Shown: positions 31,663 through 40,111, counted from the stretch's first letter. The stretch: DNA of 41,012 nucleotides from Gammaproteobacteria bacterium (GCA_015491615.1 WFVN01000011.1:1-41012); one strand, 5' to 3'. Made by a program: numbers and translations. Notes: a model not told the origin generated them from the letters alone.

Positions 31663-32343
31663 ATGCGTACGATCATGGTCGTCAATGCCAAGGGCGGTTC
31701 GGGCAAGAGCACCCTGGCCACCCACCTGGCCGGTTACTTCGCCCGCCAGGGGCAGACCGCCCTGAAGGATCTCGATCCGCAGGGGTCGAGCAACGACTGG
31801 CTCGCTCAGCGCAGTGCCTCGTTGCCGACCATCCACGGCATTCGCGAGCGCACCACGGGGCCGGCCATGACTCGCACCTGGCAGTTACGCGCCCCTATGC
31901 ACACCCGGTGGCAGGTGGTGGACACCCCGGGCGGGTTCGATCCCAACCGCTTCGTCACCGAGGTGCGCAAGGCGGACCGTCTACTCATCCCGGTCGTCCC
32001 CTCGCCCATCGACATCCGTGCCACCGCCGCCTTCCTCAAGACCCTGGCCCAGTTCCGGCGCGCCTACGCGCCCCACCTTCCCTGGGGCGTGGTGGCCAAC
32101 CGGGTGGCCCCCATGAGCCCCGCCTTCTTCACCCTGCAGCGTATCTTTACCAATCTGGACATCCCCTTCGTCGCCTCCCTGAGTGAGTCCATGGTGTATT
32201 TGCGTGCCGCCCAGGAGGGCCTGTCCCTGTGGGACATGGACGAGGAGGAGACGGCCCGCGAGCGGCAGGAGTGGGCACCGCTCCTTTCCTGGGTGGAGGG
32301 GGAGGACCACACCGCCGCCACCGCCGCGGCGGCGGTCGAATGA
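31663..32343 (+). CDS. Orphan ParA/MipZ-family ATPase
   Basis: 226 aa. Deviant Walker A KGGSGKST (residues 10-17) with the signature lysine, DLDPQGSS (36-43), and Walker B-like VVDTPGGF. Such ATPases position chromosomes, plasmids or protein machines by dimerising on DNA or membrane. No parB or parS-like repeat is near, so it is an orphan. The Lys before DLDPQ (TALKDLDPQ) replaces the usual hydrophobic residue. AGGGAG lies 6-7 bases before the ATG. A Thr/Ala-rich tail of about ten residues ends the protein. It converges on ilvA with one base between stops. Confidence 0.88.
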   Translation: MRTIMVVNAKGGSGKSTLATHLAGYFARQGQTALKDLDPQGSSNDWLAQRSASLPTIHGIRERTTGPAMTRTWQLRAPMHTRWQVVDTPGGFDPNRFVTEVRKADRLLIPVVPSPIDIRATAAFLKTLAQFRRAYAPHLPWGVVANRVAPMSPAFFTLQRIFTNLDIPFVASLSESMVYLRAAQEGLSLWDMDEEETARERQEWAPLLSWVEGEDHTAATAAAAVE

Positions 32344-32344
32344 G

Positions 32345-33865
32345 TCATTCCGGCGCTAGGAACAGGCGATAGGCCGGGTTGTCGTTCTCGTCCCAATAGG
32401 GGTAGCCGAGGCCATCCAGGAAGTCCTGGAAGGCCGCCCGGTCCTCGGGTGGTACCTGCATCCCTACCAACACTCGTCCGTAGGCGGCCCCATGATTGCG
32501 GTAATGGAACAGGGAGATGTTCCAGCGTTCGCCCATGTGGTTGAGAAAGCGCAGCAGGGCGCCGGGACGCTCCGGGAATTCAAAACGATACAGGTGTTCG
32601 TGGCGGGCGCGTTCGGCGTGTCCACCAATCATGTCGCGCACGTGGATCTTGGCCAGTTCGTTGCCGCTCAGGTCCACCACCTCGAAGCCTTCGGCGGCGA
32701 TGCGCTCGATGAGCTGGGCCTTCTCTCCCGAGCCCTCCCGTAATTGCACGCCGGCGAACACGCGCGCCTTCTGTGGGTCGTGGTAGCGGTAGTTGAACTC
32801 GGTGATGTGGCGGGTACCGATGAGGTGGCAGAAGCGTCGGAAGCTACCCGGGCGCTCGGGGATGGTCACCCCCAGGAGGATCTCCCGCCCCTCGCCCAGT
32901 TGCGCCCGGTCGGCCACGTGCCGCAGACGGTCGAAGTTCATGTTGGCGCCGCTGTCCACTGCCACCAGGGTCTCGCCCCGCCTCCCCTCGCGCGCCACGT
33001 ATTGTTTGAGCCCGGCCACCGCCAGGGCACCGGAGGGTTCGGCGATGGCGCGGGTGTCCTCGAAGATGTCCTGGATGGCGGCGCAGATGGCGTCCTCGTC
33101 CACCAGCAACACCTCGTCCACCAGTTCGCGGGCGAGGCGGAAGGGTTCCTCCCCCACCTGCCGCACCGCCACCCCGTCGGCGAAGATGCCCACCTGTGGC
33201 AGTACCACCCGCTCCCCCGTTCGCAGGGCCTCGTACAGGCAGGCGGCATCCACCGGCTCTACCCCGATGACACGGATCTCCGGCCGCAGGGCCTTGATGT
33301 AGGCAGCCATGCCGGCGATGAGCCCGCCCCCGCCCACCGGCACGAAGACCGCGTGGATGGGGTCGGGGTGCTGGCGCAGGATCTCCATCGCCACCGTGCC
33401 CTGGCCGGCGATCACTTCCGGATCGTCGTAGGGGGGGATGAAGGTGAGACCGCGCTCCGTGGCCAGGCGCTGCGCCTGCTCGTGTGCCTCGTCGTAGGTG
33501 TTGCCGTGCAGGACCACCTCGCTGCCCAGGCTGCGCACCGCTTCCACCTTGATGGCGGGGGTGGTCTTGGGCATGACGATGACGGTGGGGATCTTAAGGC
33601 GCGCGCCGGCCAAGGCCACCCCTTGGGCGTGATTACCGGCGGAGGCGGCGATGACCCCGGCCGAGCGCCGTTCCGGGGGCAGGTGGAAGATCTTGTTGAA
33701 GGCGCCCCGCAGCTTGAAGGAAAACACCGGTTGCAAGTCCTCCCGCTTGAGAAGGACCCGGTTGCCGGTGCGTTCGCTGAGGCGCGGCGCGGGGTCCAAG
33801 GGCGTCTCGTCGGCCACGTCGTACACGCGGGCCTTGAGGATGCGCTCCAGGTAACGGATCTTCAT
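32345..33865 (-). CDS. ilvA: L-threonine dehydratase, biosynthetic
   Basis: 506 aa. PLP enzyme making 2-oxobutanoate for isoleucine synthesis. The PLP lysine is in VFSFKLRGAFNK, the phosphate-binding loop is PVGGGGLIAGMA, and SAGNHAQGVAL is typical. The C-terminal third contains two ACT-like domains (GSFRRFCHLIG and PGALLRFLNHMG), consistent with isoleucine feedback. The start at 33865 fits the family N-terminus (MKIRYLERILKARVYDV); an in-frame ATG 28 codons upstream adds unrelated residues. It is divergent from rpiA across 100 bases. Confidence 0.95.
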   Translation of the reverse strand: MKIRYLERILKARVYDVADETPLDPAPRLSERTGNRVLLKREDLQPVFSFKLRGAFNKIFHLPPERRSAGVIAASAGNHAQGVALAGARLKIPTVIVMPKTTPAIKVEAVRSLGSEVVLHGNTYDEAHEQAQRLATERGLTFIPPYDDPEVIAGQGTVAMEILRQHPDPIHAVFVPVGGGGLIAGMAAYIKALRPEIRVIGVEPVDAACLYEALRTGERVVLPQVGIFADGVAVRQVGEEPFRLARELVDEVLLVDEDAICAAIQDIFEDTRAIAEPSGALAVAGLKQYVAREGRRGETLVAVDSGANMNFDRLRHVADRAQLGEGREILLGVTIPERPGSFRRFCHLIGTRHITEFNYRYHDPQKARVFAGVQLREGSGEKAQLIERIAAEGFEVVDLSGNELAKIHVRDMIGGHAERARHEHLYRFEFPERPGALLRFLNHMGERWNISLFHYRNHGAAYGRVLVGMQVPPEDRAAFQDFLDGLGYPYWDENDNPAYRLFLAPE

Positions 33866-33965
33866 GGACGGGGTGGATCCTCGGGTGGGGCGGGCGCTTT
33901 CTTCCCGCCCGGCGAGTGGGTATGCTTTGACCGAGCCCAATGATAACAATTTATTAGGAGCGGAG

Positions 33966-34619
33966 ATGAATCAGGACGAACTCAAGAAGGCGGTGGCCAA
34001 GGCGGCCCTGGATTATGTGCAGCCCGGCACCATCGTCGGGGTGGGAACGGGTTCCACCGCCAATTACTTCATCGACTACCTGGCCGAGATCAAGCACCGC
34101 ATCGAGGGGACGGTGGCCAGTTCCGAGGCTTCTGCCGAGCGCCTGCGCGCCCATGGCATTCCCGTGTTCGATCTGAACGAAGTGGACGGGGTGGCGGTCT
34201 ACGTGGATGGGGCCGACGAGACGACCATACACCGCCACCTCATCAAGGGTGGGGGCGGCGCGCTCACCCGCGAAAAGGTCGTCGCCGCGGTGGCGCGCAA
34301 GTTCGTGTGCATCGCCGACCAGACCAAGCTGGTGGATGTGCTGGGCGCCTTCCCCTTGCCCCTGGAGGTGATCCCCATGGCACGTTCCTACATCGCCCGT
34401 GAGATGGTCAAACTGGGTGGGCGGCCGGAATGGCGGCAGGGGTTCGTGACGGACAACGGCAACCACATCCTGGATGTGCACAATTTGAAGATTCTCGATC
34501 CGGTGGCCATGGAAAGCGAGCTGAACCAGTACGCCGGCATGGTGACCGTGGGCATCTTCGCCCGCCGTCCGGCGGACGTGCTCCTGTTGGGCACCGAGGA
34601 CGGAGTGAAGACGATCTGA
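33966..34619 (+). CDS. rpiA: Ribose-5-phosphate isomerase A
   Basis: 217 aa. Interconverts ribose-5- and ribulose-5-phosphate in the pentose phosphate pathway. Motifs: VGVGTGSTANYFID, VDGADET (catalytic acid region), KGGGGALTREK with the conserved lysine, and the end GTEDGVKTI. TTAGGAGCGGAG precedes the ATG, a strong ribosome site. It heads a close run of four genes on this strand, spaced 2, 6 and 12 bases. Confidence 0.96.
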   Translation: MNQDELKKAVAKAALDYVQPGTIVGVGTGSTANYFIDYLAEIKHRIEGTVASSEASAERLRAHGIPVFDLNEVDGVAVYVDGADETTIHRHLIKGGGGALTREKVVAAVARKFVCIADQTKLVDVLGAFPLPLEVIPMARSYIAREMVKLGGRPEWRQGFVTDNGNHILDVHNLKILDPVAMESELNQYAGMVTVGIFARRPADVLLLGTEDGVKTI

Positions 34620-34621
34620 GC

Positions 34622-34825
34622 ATGTCCCGTTGGCTCATCACCGTCGGCGTCATCCTCATCCTGTTGGGGTTGATCTGGCCTTGGCTAAGCAAGCTGGGGT
34701 TGGGGCGTCTGCCCGGTGACATCGTCATCGAACGGGACAACGTGCGGTTCTATTTTCCTGTCACCACCTCCATCCTCATCAGTCTCGTCCTGAGCGTGGT
34801 GTTCTGGTTGCTGTTCAGGAAATAG
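34622..34825 (+). CDS. DUF2905 family small membrane protein
   Basis: 67 aa with two helices (about 5-22 and 46-64) joined by the conserved loop LGRLPGDIVIERDNVRFYFP, the hallmark of DUF2905. The function is not known to me. It starts 2 bases after the rpiA stop and ends 6 bases before the MotA-like gene. Confidence 0.85.
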   Translation: MSRWLITVGVILILLGLIWPWLSKLGLGRLPGDIVIERDNVRFYFPVTTSILISLVLSVVFWLLFRK

Positions 34826-34831
34826 CGCGGG

Positions 34832-35854
34832 ATGAGCCAGGACTTCAATCAACAGCGTGGCTACCGGCCCCTGTTCCTGTGGGTGATCTGGGCCGCGGCG
34901 GCCCTCGCCGTCTATCTCTCTTTCTACCAGGATACCGACGTCTGGGACTTCGTCGAGCGCGATACCAGCCGCATCACCTGGATCATCATGGCCCTGTTCG
35001 CCCTGGGGGTGTTGGCCAGTTTCGTCATTACCTATCTGGTCACGCGCGAGAACCTGAAAGTGGTGGACCTGGAGGGGCGGGCGCAAATCAGCGGTTTGGC
35101 AGGCCTGGAGGTGCGGGAAAACAGCCGTTTCGCCTCGGAACGCTTCTTTTCCGCCCTCAAGCAGGTGGCCCGCAACAGCAACCAGCCTCCCAACGTGGCG
35201 GCCCTCATCGAGATCGAACTCTCGCCTCTGTCGCGCGCCGCGCGCATGGTGGAGCTGTTGGGCAACATCCTCATCACCCTCGGGCTCATCGGTACGGTGA
35301 TGGGACTCACCCTCACCCTCACCGGCCTCACCGGGTCTCTGGAATCCCTCGGCGAGGACCACGAAAAGCTGTTGCGCGGCCTGCGCCAGGCCATGGGCGG
35401 CATGGGCACCGCCTTCTACACCACCCTCCTGGGAGCCATCCTCGGAGGGGTGTTGCTGCGCGTCTTCGCCCAGATCAACCACCATGCGGTGGAAAGCCTG
35501 TCCGACAGCATGACCCGTGTTTGTCTGGTGCACTGTGCCACCGATCTGCAGCCCACTCTGGAGAAAGACCTCAGTTTCCTGGAAGCGCAGATCCGTTCCC
35601 TGGGACAGAACACCGAGCGTCTGCGCCAGGCCTTCCTGGAGGCGCGGGAGACGCTGGAGCTGTTCGAGAAACAACTGGCCGACGTGCGCCGACGGGCCTG
35701 GAACCCGGACGAAAAAGATGCCCTCGAGGCCCTAGTGGAGACTCACCGACAGTACATGCGCGTATTGCGTCAGGAGGCCGAGGCGCATGCCTATCTCTAC
35801 GGCACGCCCACGGAACGCATCCGCGCCTTTTTCCGTCGCATCATCGCCAAGTGA
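34832..35854 (+). CDS. MotA/TolQ/ExbB-type proton-channel protein
   Basis: 340 aa. Four helices in MotA-like spacing: about 12-30, 48-70, 140-165 and 190-212, with a cytoplasmic part between 2 and 3 and another of about 125 residues after 4, mostly helical. Helix 3 reads LGNILITLGLIGTVMGLTLT and helix 4 GGMGTAFYTTLLGAILGGVL, close to the pore-lining motifs of the family. The partner gene follows 12 bases later and has a MotB/ExbD-like helix, so together they should make a 5:2-type ion-driven motor. Flagellar or Tol genes are absent nearby, so neither of those machines is meant. Confidence 0.85.
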   Translation: MSQDFNQQRGYRPLFLWVIWAAAALAVYLSFYQDTDVWDFVERDTSRITWIIMALFALGVLASFVITYLVTRENLKVVDLEGRAQISGLAGLEVRENSRFASERFFSALKQVARNSNQPPNVAALIEIELSPLSRAARMVELLGNILITLGLIGTVMGLTLTLTGLTGSLESLGEDHEKLLRGLRQAMGGMGTAFYTTLLGAILGGVLLRVFAQINHHAVESLSDSMTRVCLVHCATDLQPTLEKDLSFLEAQIRSLGQNTERLRQAFLEARETLELFEKQLADVRRRAWNPDEKDALEALVETHRQYMRVLRQEAEAHAYLYGTPTERIRAFFRRIIAK

Positions 35855-35866
35855 AGGGGGTGAGCG

Positions 35867-36649
35867 ATGAGCCTGCGTCGGCAAGCCTCGCAGAACAACG
35901 TCCACGAGAGTTTCTCCGACGTCGCCCTGCTCATGCTTGCCACTTTCATTTTCCTGTTGGTGGTGATCCTCATCTCCTACAAACTGGCCAACCAGGATGA
36001 GCTGCCACGCTTGAAGGAAGAAGTCGCACAGCTCCAGGAGGAATTGCGCAAGGAGCGACAGAAGAGCCAGCACATGGCCCGCAGCCTGGATGCCATGGCC
36101 TCCATGGACGTCTCCGCGCACATGGATCAGGCTCTACGCGCCGCCAGCCTCGCCGACGGCCAGGGGCGCAAGGATTTCGAGCTCTTCATCAAAGAGCTGC
36201 GTGACCTGCCCGGTGAGGACATCCATCTCATCGTCGATGCCACCGGGTCCATGCACGGAGTAGCCACCTTCCTCGTCCCGGTGTTGCGGGTGATCGTCGT
36301 GCGCTCGCAGAAACGCCTGTCGGCGGTGACTTGGTTCGCGGACGGGGAGGCGCAGACCTATCAGGGCAGCATGGGGGAGGTGTTCGACCGCCTCATGGCC
36401 GACGCCCCCTTCATGGGCCACAACGAGACCATCGGTGCGGCCTTCAAGTACGCCGCCAAGCATGCCCCCGCGCCGGGGGCCTACATCCTCATCGGTGACG
36501 AGCCCTCCACCGACAAAATCGTCTATTTCAGCATCCCTTCGCCGGTGTTCACCCTCCCCATCGGGGCGGAGAACCCGGACACCAACTGGGAATACCGGAC
36601 CCTGGCGGAGAAGACCGGCGGCAAGATGATGCACCTGGTCTTCCGCTGA
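35867..36649 (+). CDS. MotB/ExbD-like helix fused to coiled coil and vWA domain
   Basis: 260 aa. The cytoplasmic N-terminus leads to one helix (about 19-39) starting ESFSDVALLMLATF; Asp18 corresponds to the ion-carrying Asp of MotB, TolR and ExbD. A coiled coil (about 43-75) follows, then from about 118 a von Willebrand A domain: LIVDATGSM gives D124, T126 and S128, HNETIG gives T188, and LIGDEPSTDK gives D211, a complete MIDAS metal site. By topology the vWA domain is periplasmic. Normal MotB/ZorB-type partners carry an OmpA peptidoglycan-binding domain instead. Target and function are unknown. Confidence 0.82.
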   Translation: MSLRRQASQNNVHESFSDVALLMLATFIFLLVVILISYKLANQDELPRLKEEVAQLQEELRKERQKSQHMARSLDAMASMDVSAHMDQALRAASLADGQGRKDFELFIKELRDLPGEDIHLIVDATGSMHGVATFLVPVLRVIVVRSQKRLSAVTWFADGEAQTYQGSMGEVFDRLMADAPFMGHNETIGAAFKYAAKHAPAPGAYILIGDEPSTDKIVYFSIPSPVFTLPIGAENPDTNWEYRTLAEKTGGKMMHLVFR

Positions 36650-36652
36650 CGC

Positions 36653-37822
36653 TCACAGGGTGGGGCGGCGGTCGTGGAGGGCGAAGCCGGAAAGGAGGGC
36701 GTCGAGGCCGCGGGCGAGGGCCATCACCTTGAACAGCTCCCCCATCTCACTGGGTAGGGTGAGGCGTTTCACCTGCTGCGCCAGGGCCAGGTAGGCCTGC
36801 TCGTCCCCCTGCGCCTCCTGCAACATCCCCTCCAGCCCCTGGCCCAGGAGAAAGAAGGCCTGGGCGGTGTAGCCCGCCACCTCGAGGCCGGCCTCGAGGG
36901 CGGCGCGGGCGATGGCGGAGAAATCCACGTGCGCGGTGAGGTCCTGGAGGCCGGGATAGACGAAGGGGTCGTCGTGGGCGTGGTGGCGGTAGTGGCACAT
37001 GAGGGTGCCCTGGTGGCGTTGCGGGTGATAGAACTCGTGCTCCGGGAAGCCATAGTCGATGAGCAGGGCGACGCCCCGTTCCAGCCACCGGCCCAGGTCC
37101 GCCACCCAGCCCTCGGCCGCCAGGTTCACCTCGGTGCGGTAAGGGGTGACGCCCTCCGTGAGGCGGGCGATGCGCTCGGCGCGCTCGCCGAGGGCCCGGT
37201 TCGCCAGGGGCCGGCGATCCCAGGCGAAACACCCGCCGCGCCACGTCACCCCTTGCTCGAAGACGCCCACCTTGGTGAGTTCCAGGCGGTGCACGGGCAT
37301 GGCGTCGAGGACCTCGTTGGCCAGCACCACCCCCCGGAACGCCGGCGGCGGGGCGTCGATCCAGGTCACCCGTGCCCCAAAGCGGGCCAGGCGTGCCCGC
37401 TGGCGTTGACGCAGGTCGGGGCTCACCTCGAGGATGAGATAGCGCTCGGGGAGGGTGTCGAGGCGCGTCAGTTCGTCCAGGATCGCCTCCGCCATGGCGC
37501 CGGTGCCGGCGCCGAACTCCAGCACCGACCCGCCCCCCAGGGCCGCCAGGACCTCCTGCGCCTGGCGCGCCAGGCAGCGGGAGAACAGGGGAGAGAGTTC
37601 GGGGGCGGTGGTGAAGTCGCCCCCTTCCCCGAGCTTGTGGGCGCCGGCGCTATAATAGCCGAGCCCCGGGGCGTACAGGGCCGCTTCCATGTAGCGGTGG
37701 AAGGGCAGGAAGCCGCCGGCCGCCTCGATGGCGGCGCGGATGTGTTCCACCAGGGCCAGGGAGTGGGCCTGGGCCGCGGGCTCGGGGACGGGCAGGCGGG
37801 CGGGACGGGTGATGGCGACCAT
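36653..37822 (-). CDS. MidA/NDUFAF7-family SAM-dependent methyltransferase
   Basis: 389 aa. The N-terminal FHRYMEAALYAPGLGYYSAG and GDFTTAPELSPLFSRCLA, motif I LEFGAGTGAMAEAIL, ILEVSPDLRQRQR and VVLANEVLDAMPVHRLE are diagnostic. In mitochondria NDUFAF7 dimethylates an arginine of complex I; bacterial members may act on the NuoD-type subunit, but that is inference. It is divergent from the pteridine reductase gene with just 14 bases between the start codons, and its end lies 3 bases from the vWA gene stop on the opposite strand. Confidence 0.9.
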   Translation of the reverse strand: MVAITRPARLPVPEPAAQAHSLALVEHIRAAIEAAGGFLPFHRYMEAALYAPGLGYYSAGAHKLGEGGDFTTAPELSPLFSRCLARQAQEVLAALGGGSVLEFGAGTGAMAEAILDELTRLDTLPERYLILEVSPDLRQRQRARLARFGARVTWIDAPPPAFRGVVLANEVLDAMPVHRLELTKVGVFEQGVTWRGGCFAWDRRPLANRALGERAERIARLTEGVTPYRTEVNLAAEGWVADLGRWLERGVALLIDYGFPEHEFYHPQRHQGTLMCHYRHHAHDDPFVYPGLQDLTAHVDFSAIARAALEAGLEVAGYTAQAFFLLGQGLEGMLQEAQGDEQAYLALAQQVKRLTLPSEMGELFKVMALARGLDALLSGFALHDRRPTL

Positions 37823-37836
37823 GGGAGCGACTGAAA

Positions 37837-38595
37837 ATGAGCGACGGCGATTATAACCCGCCCGGGGAACGGGTGGCCCTGATCACCGGCGCCGCCCACC
37901 GGGTGGGGGCGGCCATCGCTCGTGAGCTGCATCGGTCCGGGATGCGGGTGGTGATCCACTACCGCCGCTCGCGCGCCGCTGCCGAGGCCTTGTGCGCGGA
38001 GCTGGAGGGGCGCCGCCCCGATTCCGCCGTCGCCCTGGGCGCCGATCTGCTGGACGCCGGCCAGCGCCGGCGCCTGGTGGCGGAGGCGGTGGCCCGCTGG
38101 GGGCGCCTGGACGCCCTCGTCAACAACGCCTCCACCTTCTATCCCACCCCCCTGGCGAGCGCCGATGAGGCCCAGTGGGAAGACCTCCTGGGCAGCAATC
38201 TCAAGGCTCCGTTCTTTCTCGCCCAGGCGACCGCCGACGAACTCTCCGCCACCGCCGGGGCCATCGTCAACATCGTTGATGTGCACGCCGAGCGACCCCT
38301 CAAGGGGCACCCCATCTATTCCATCGCCAAAGCCGGCCTGGCCATGCTCACCAAGACCCTGGCGCGGGAACTGGCCCCGCGGGTACGCGTGAACGCGGTC
38401 GCCCCGGGGGCCATCCTGTGGCCGGAGCGGCCCCTGTCCGAGGCGGACCGGACGCAGATCCTCGACCGCATCGCCCTCAAGCGCCAGGGGCGCCCGGAGG
38501 ACGTGGCGCGGGCGGTGCGTTTCCTGATCCTGGAGGCGGACTACACCACCGGCCAGGTGTTGGCGGTGGACGGCGGTCGCAGCCTCTCCCAGTGA
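37837..38595 (+). CDS. Short-chain dehydrogenase, pteridine reductase
   Basis: 252 aa. Rossmann-type NADPH enzyme: ALITGAAHRVGAAIA (cofactor loop with the Arg seen in pteridine reductases), DALVNNAS, and catalytic YSIAKAG with Tyr and Lys four apart. The GDVHAERPLKGHP-like stretch (VDVHAERPLKGHP) between strand 5 and the active Tyr fits the PTR1/FolM group, which reduces dihydropterin or dihydrofolate. Two folate genes, folK and folB, follow on the opposite strand, which supports this assignment. C-terminal TTGQVLAVDGGRSL is the usual family end. Confidence 0.88.
   Translation: MSDGDYNPPGERVALITGAAHRVGAAIARELHRSGMRVVIHYRRSRAAAEALCAELEGRRPDSAVALGADLLDAGQRRRLVAEAVARWGRLDALVNNASTFYPTPLASADEAQWEDLLGSNLKAPFFLAQATADELSATAGAIVNIVDVHAERPLKGHPIYSIAKAGLAMLTKTLARELAPRVRVNAVAPGAILWPERPLSEADRTQILDRIALKRQGRPEDVARAVRFLILEADYTTGQVLAVDGGRSLSQ
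37850..37855 (-). promoter_or_regulatory. Putative -10 element for the MidA-like gene
   Basis: TATAAT on the minus strand, 28 bases before the MidA-like start codon and inside the first codons of the divergent pteridine reductase gene. No good -35 is seen. If real, the two promoters overlap. Confidence 0.3.
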
Positions 38596-38596
38596 A

Positions 38597-39082
38597 TCAG
38601 TCCAGGCGCACCGGCTTCAGGTGGGCCGGGTCGTAGTCCAGCCCCGCCAGCAGTTCGCGCAGGGGGCGGCCCTCGGTGGGGTGGACCAGGTCGGGGGCGA
38701 GGTCGCACAGGGGCACGAGGACGAAGGCCTGGGTGAGGATCTCCGGGCGCGGCAAAACCAATCGCCCCTCGCTGAGGACGGTGTCCCCGTGCAGGAGCAG
38801 ATCGATGTCCATGGTGCGGGCGGAAAAGCGGGGTCCATCCCGGCACCGCCCCAGAGCCTTCTCCAGTTCGCCCAGGCGCGCGTGCACGGCCTGCGGGGGC
38901 AGGTCGGTCTCCAGGGCCACCGCCAGGTTGAGGAACGGGGCGCCGTGAAAACCCACCGCCGGGGTGCGGTAGATGGGGGAGACGCGCAGGGGGCCGAAGG
39001 CGTCTTCCAGGGCCGCCAGGGCGGCACGCACATGGCGCTCCGGTTCGATGTTGGAGCCCAGGCTGAGGAAGACCCGGGCCAT
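38597..39082 (-). CDS. folK: HPPK, 6-hydroxymethyl-dihydropterin pyrophosphokinase
   Basis: 161 aa. Transfers pyrophosphate from ATP to hydroxymethyl-dihydropterin in folate synthesis. Motifs: FLSLGSNIEPERH at the start, SPIYRTPAVGF, FLNLAVALET, and the signature RTMDIDLLLHGD with both magnesium-binding aspartates, then LPRPEILTQAFVLVPL. Its ATG overlaps the folB stop (ATGA), so folB-folK is one translation-coupled unit. A long open frame continues upstream of this start, but only this part is family-like. Confidence 0.95.
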   Translation of the reverse strand: MARVFLSLGSNIEPERHVRAALAALEDAFGPLRVSPIYRTPAVGFHGAPFLNLAVALETDLPPQAVHARLGELEKALGRCRDGPRFSARTMDIDLLLHGDTVLSEGRLVLPRPEILTQAFVLVPLCDLAPDLVHPTEGRPLRELLAGLDYDPAHLKPVRLD

Positions 39083-39438
39083 CAGGGTCGTTCGCCGCGT
39101 TCGATGATCACGCCCACGTCCTGGGCACCGCGGATGGCCCCCGGCTTGCTCACCCGCAGGCGCAGCCAGGGGACGCCGAACTCCTCCCGCACGAGCTCGG
39201 CGATGCGCTCGGCGAGGGTCTCCACCAGTTGGAAGTCGCTGCCTTCGACGAAGGCGATGATGCGCTTGGCCACCGCCTTGTAGTCCAGGGCGTGATCGAT
39301 GTGGTCGCTGGCTGCCGCCTCGCGGATGTCCCAACCCATTTCCAGGTCGATGCTCACCGTCTGGCGGATGGCCCGCTCCCAGTCGAAGATGCCGATGACC
39401 GTGCTCACGCGCAGATCGCGCAGGTAGATGATGTCCAT
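39082..39438 (-). CDS. folB: Dihydroneopterin aldolase
   Basis: 118 aa. Splits dihydroneopterin to give the FolK substrate. The N-terminus MDIIYLRDLRVSTVIGIFDWER and the catalytic-pocket Glu/Lys region LVETLAERIAELV and SKPGAIRGAQDVGVIIER are characteristic. The start at 39438 is preferred over an upstream in-frame ATG since the family begins at MDIIYL. It is divergent from plsY. Confidence 0.95.
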   Translation of the reverse strand: MDIIYLRDLRVSTVIGIFDWERAIRQTVSIDLEMGWDIREAAASDHIDHALDYKAVAKRIIAFVEGSDFQLVETLAERIAELVREEFGVPWLRLRVSKPGAIRGAQDVGVIIERGERP

Positions 39439-39465
39439 GGGCCCGTCGTGTGGCTGTGGGGCGGT

Positions 39466-39471
39466 TATAAT
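39466..39471 (+). promoter_or_regulatory. Putative -10 element for plsY
   Basis: TATAAT, 34 bases before the plsY ATG, in the 67-base gap between divergent folB and plsY. The complementary strand reads TATAAC in the same place and might serve folB. No convincing -35. Confidence 0.4.
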
Positions 39472-39505
39472 GGCACAGGCTTTGACAGGGGAAAACGAGG
39501 CGGAC

Positions 39506-40093
39506 ATGAACGTGTTGTGGATCGTGGGGGCCTATCTGATGGGCTCCATCGCCAGCGCCGTGGTGGTGGCCCGCCTCATGGGCCTGCCCGATCCGCGCAC
39601 CCAGGGCTCGGGCAATCCCGGGGCCACCAACGTCTTGCGCCTGGGCGGCAAGAAGGCCGCCGCCCTCACTCTCCTGGGGGACGTCCTCAAGGGGGTGATC
39701 CCGGTCCTGGCGGCGCGCCTGGCCGGCCTGCCCGAGACGGGCGTGGCCCTGGTGGCCCTGGCCGCCTTTCTCGGTCACCTCTACCCCGTCTTCTTCGGTT
39801 TCAAGGGGGGCAAGGGGGTGGCCACCGCCTTCGGTGTGCTGGTGGCGGGCGTCTCCCTCCTGGGACTGGCCATCCTCGCCACCTGGCTGGCGGTGGCCTT
39901 CGCCACCCGTATCTCCTCCCTCTCCGCCCTCACCGCCGCCGCCCTCGCCCCCCTGTACGCCCACTGGCTGGGACTGGCGCTGGTGTGGACGGTGGTCAGC
40001 GCGGTGATCGCAGTGTTGGTGTTCTGGCGCCATCGCAGCAACATCCGCAACCTCCTGGCCGGCCGTGAAGAGCGTATCGATCTGCGCCGCTGA
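39506..40093 (+). CDS. plsY: Acyl-phosphate glycerol-3-phosphate acyltransferase PlsY
   Basis: 195 aa integral membrane enzyme making lysophosphatidate, the first phospholipid step in most bacteria. The three active-site motifs are visible: YLMGSIASAVVVAR (motif 1), GSGNPGATNVLRLGGKKAA (motif 2) and GFKGGKGVATAFG (motif 3). About five to six helices. GAGGCGGAC precedes the ATG. Pairing with folB (divergent) is common in gammaproteobacteria. Confidence 0.95.
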   Translation: MNVLWIVGAYLMGSIASAVVVARLMGLPDPRTQGSGNPGATNVLRLGGKKAAALTLLGDVLKGVIPVLAARLAGLPETGVALVALAAFLGHLYPVFFGFKGGKGVATAFGVLVAGVSLLGLAILATWLAVAFATRISSLSALTAAALAPLYAHWLGLALVWTVVSAVIAVLVFWRHRSNIRNLLAGREERIDLRR

Positions 40094-40102
40094 GGCCGTT
40101 TT

Positions 40103-40111
40103 TGATAGAAT
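40103..40111 (+). promoter_or_regulatory. Extended -10 promoter for argS
   Basis: TGATAGAAT, an extended -10 (TGn plus TAGAAT), in the 49-base gap between plsY and argS. The -35 is weak, as is common with extended -10 promoters. Transcription would begin about 25 bases before the argS start. Confidence 0.45.

Noticed and set aside
33930..33965. TTGACC with a downstream TTTATT as rpiA promoter
   Set aside because: The implied start point would fall inside the rpiA ribosome site, leaving no leader.
34832..36649. Flagellar stator MotAB, TolQR or Zorya defence genes
   Set aside because: No OmpA domain, no TolA/TolB, no flagellar genes and no ZorC/ZorD-type helicase or nuclease lie nearby; the second protein has a vWA domain.
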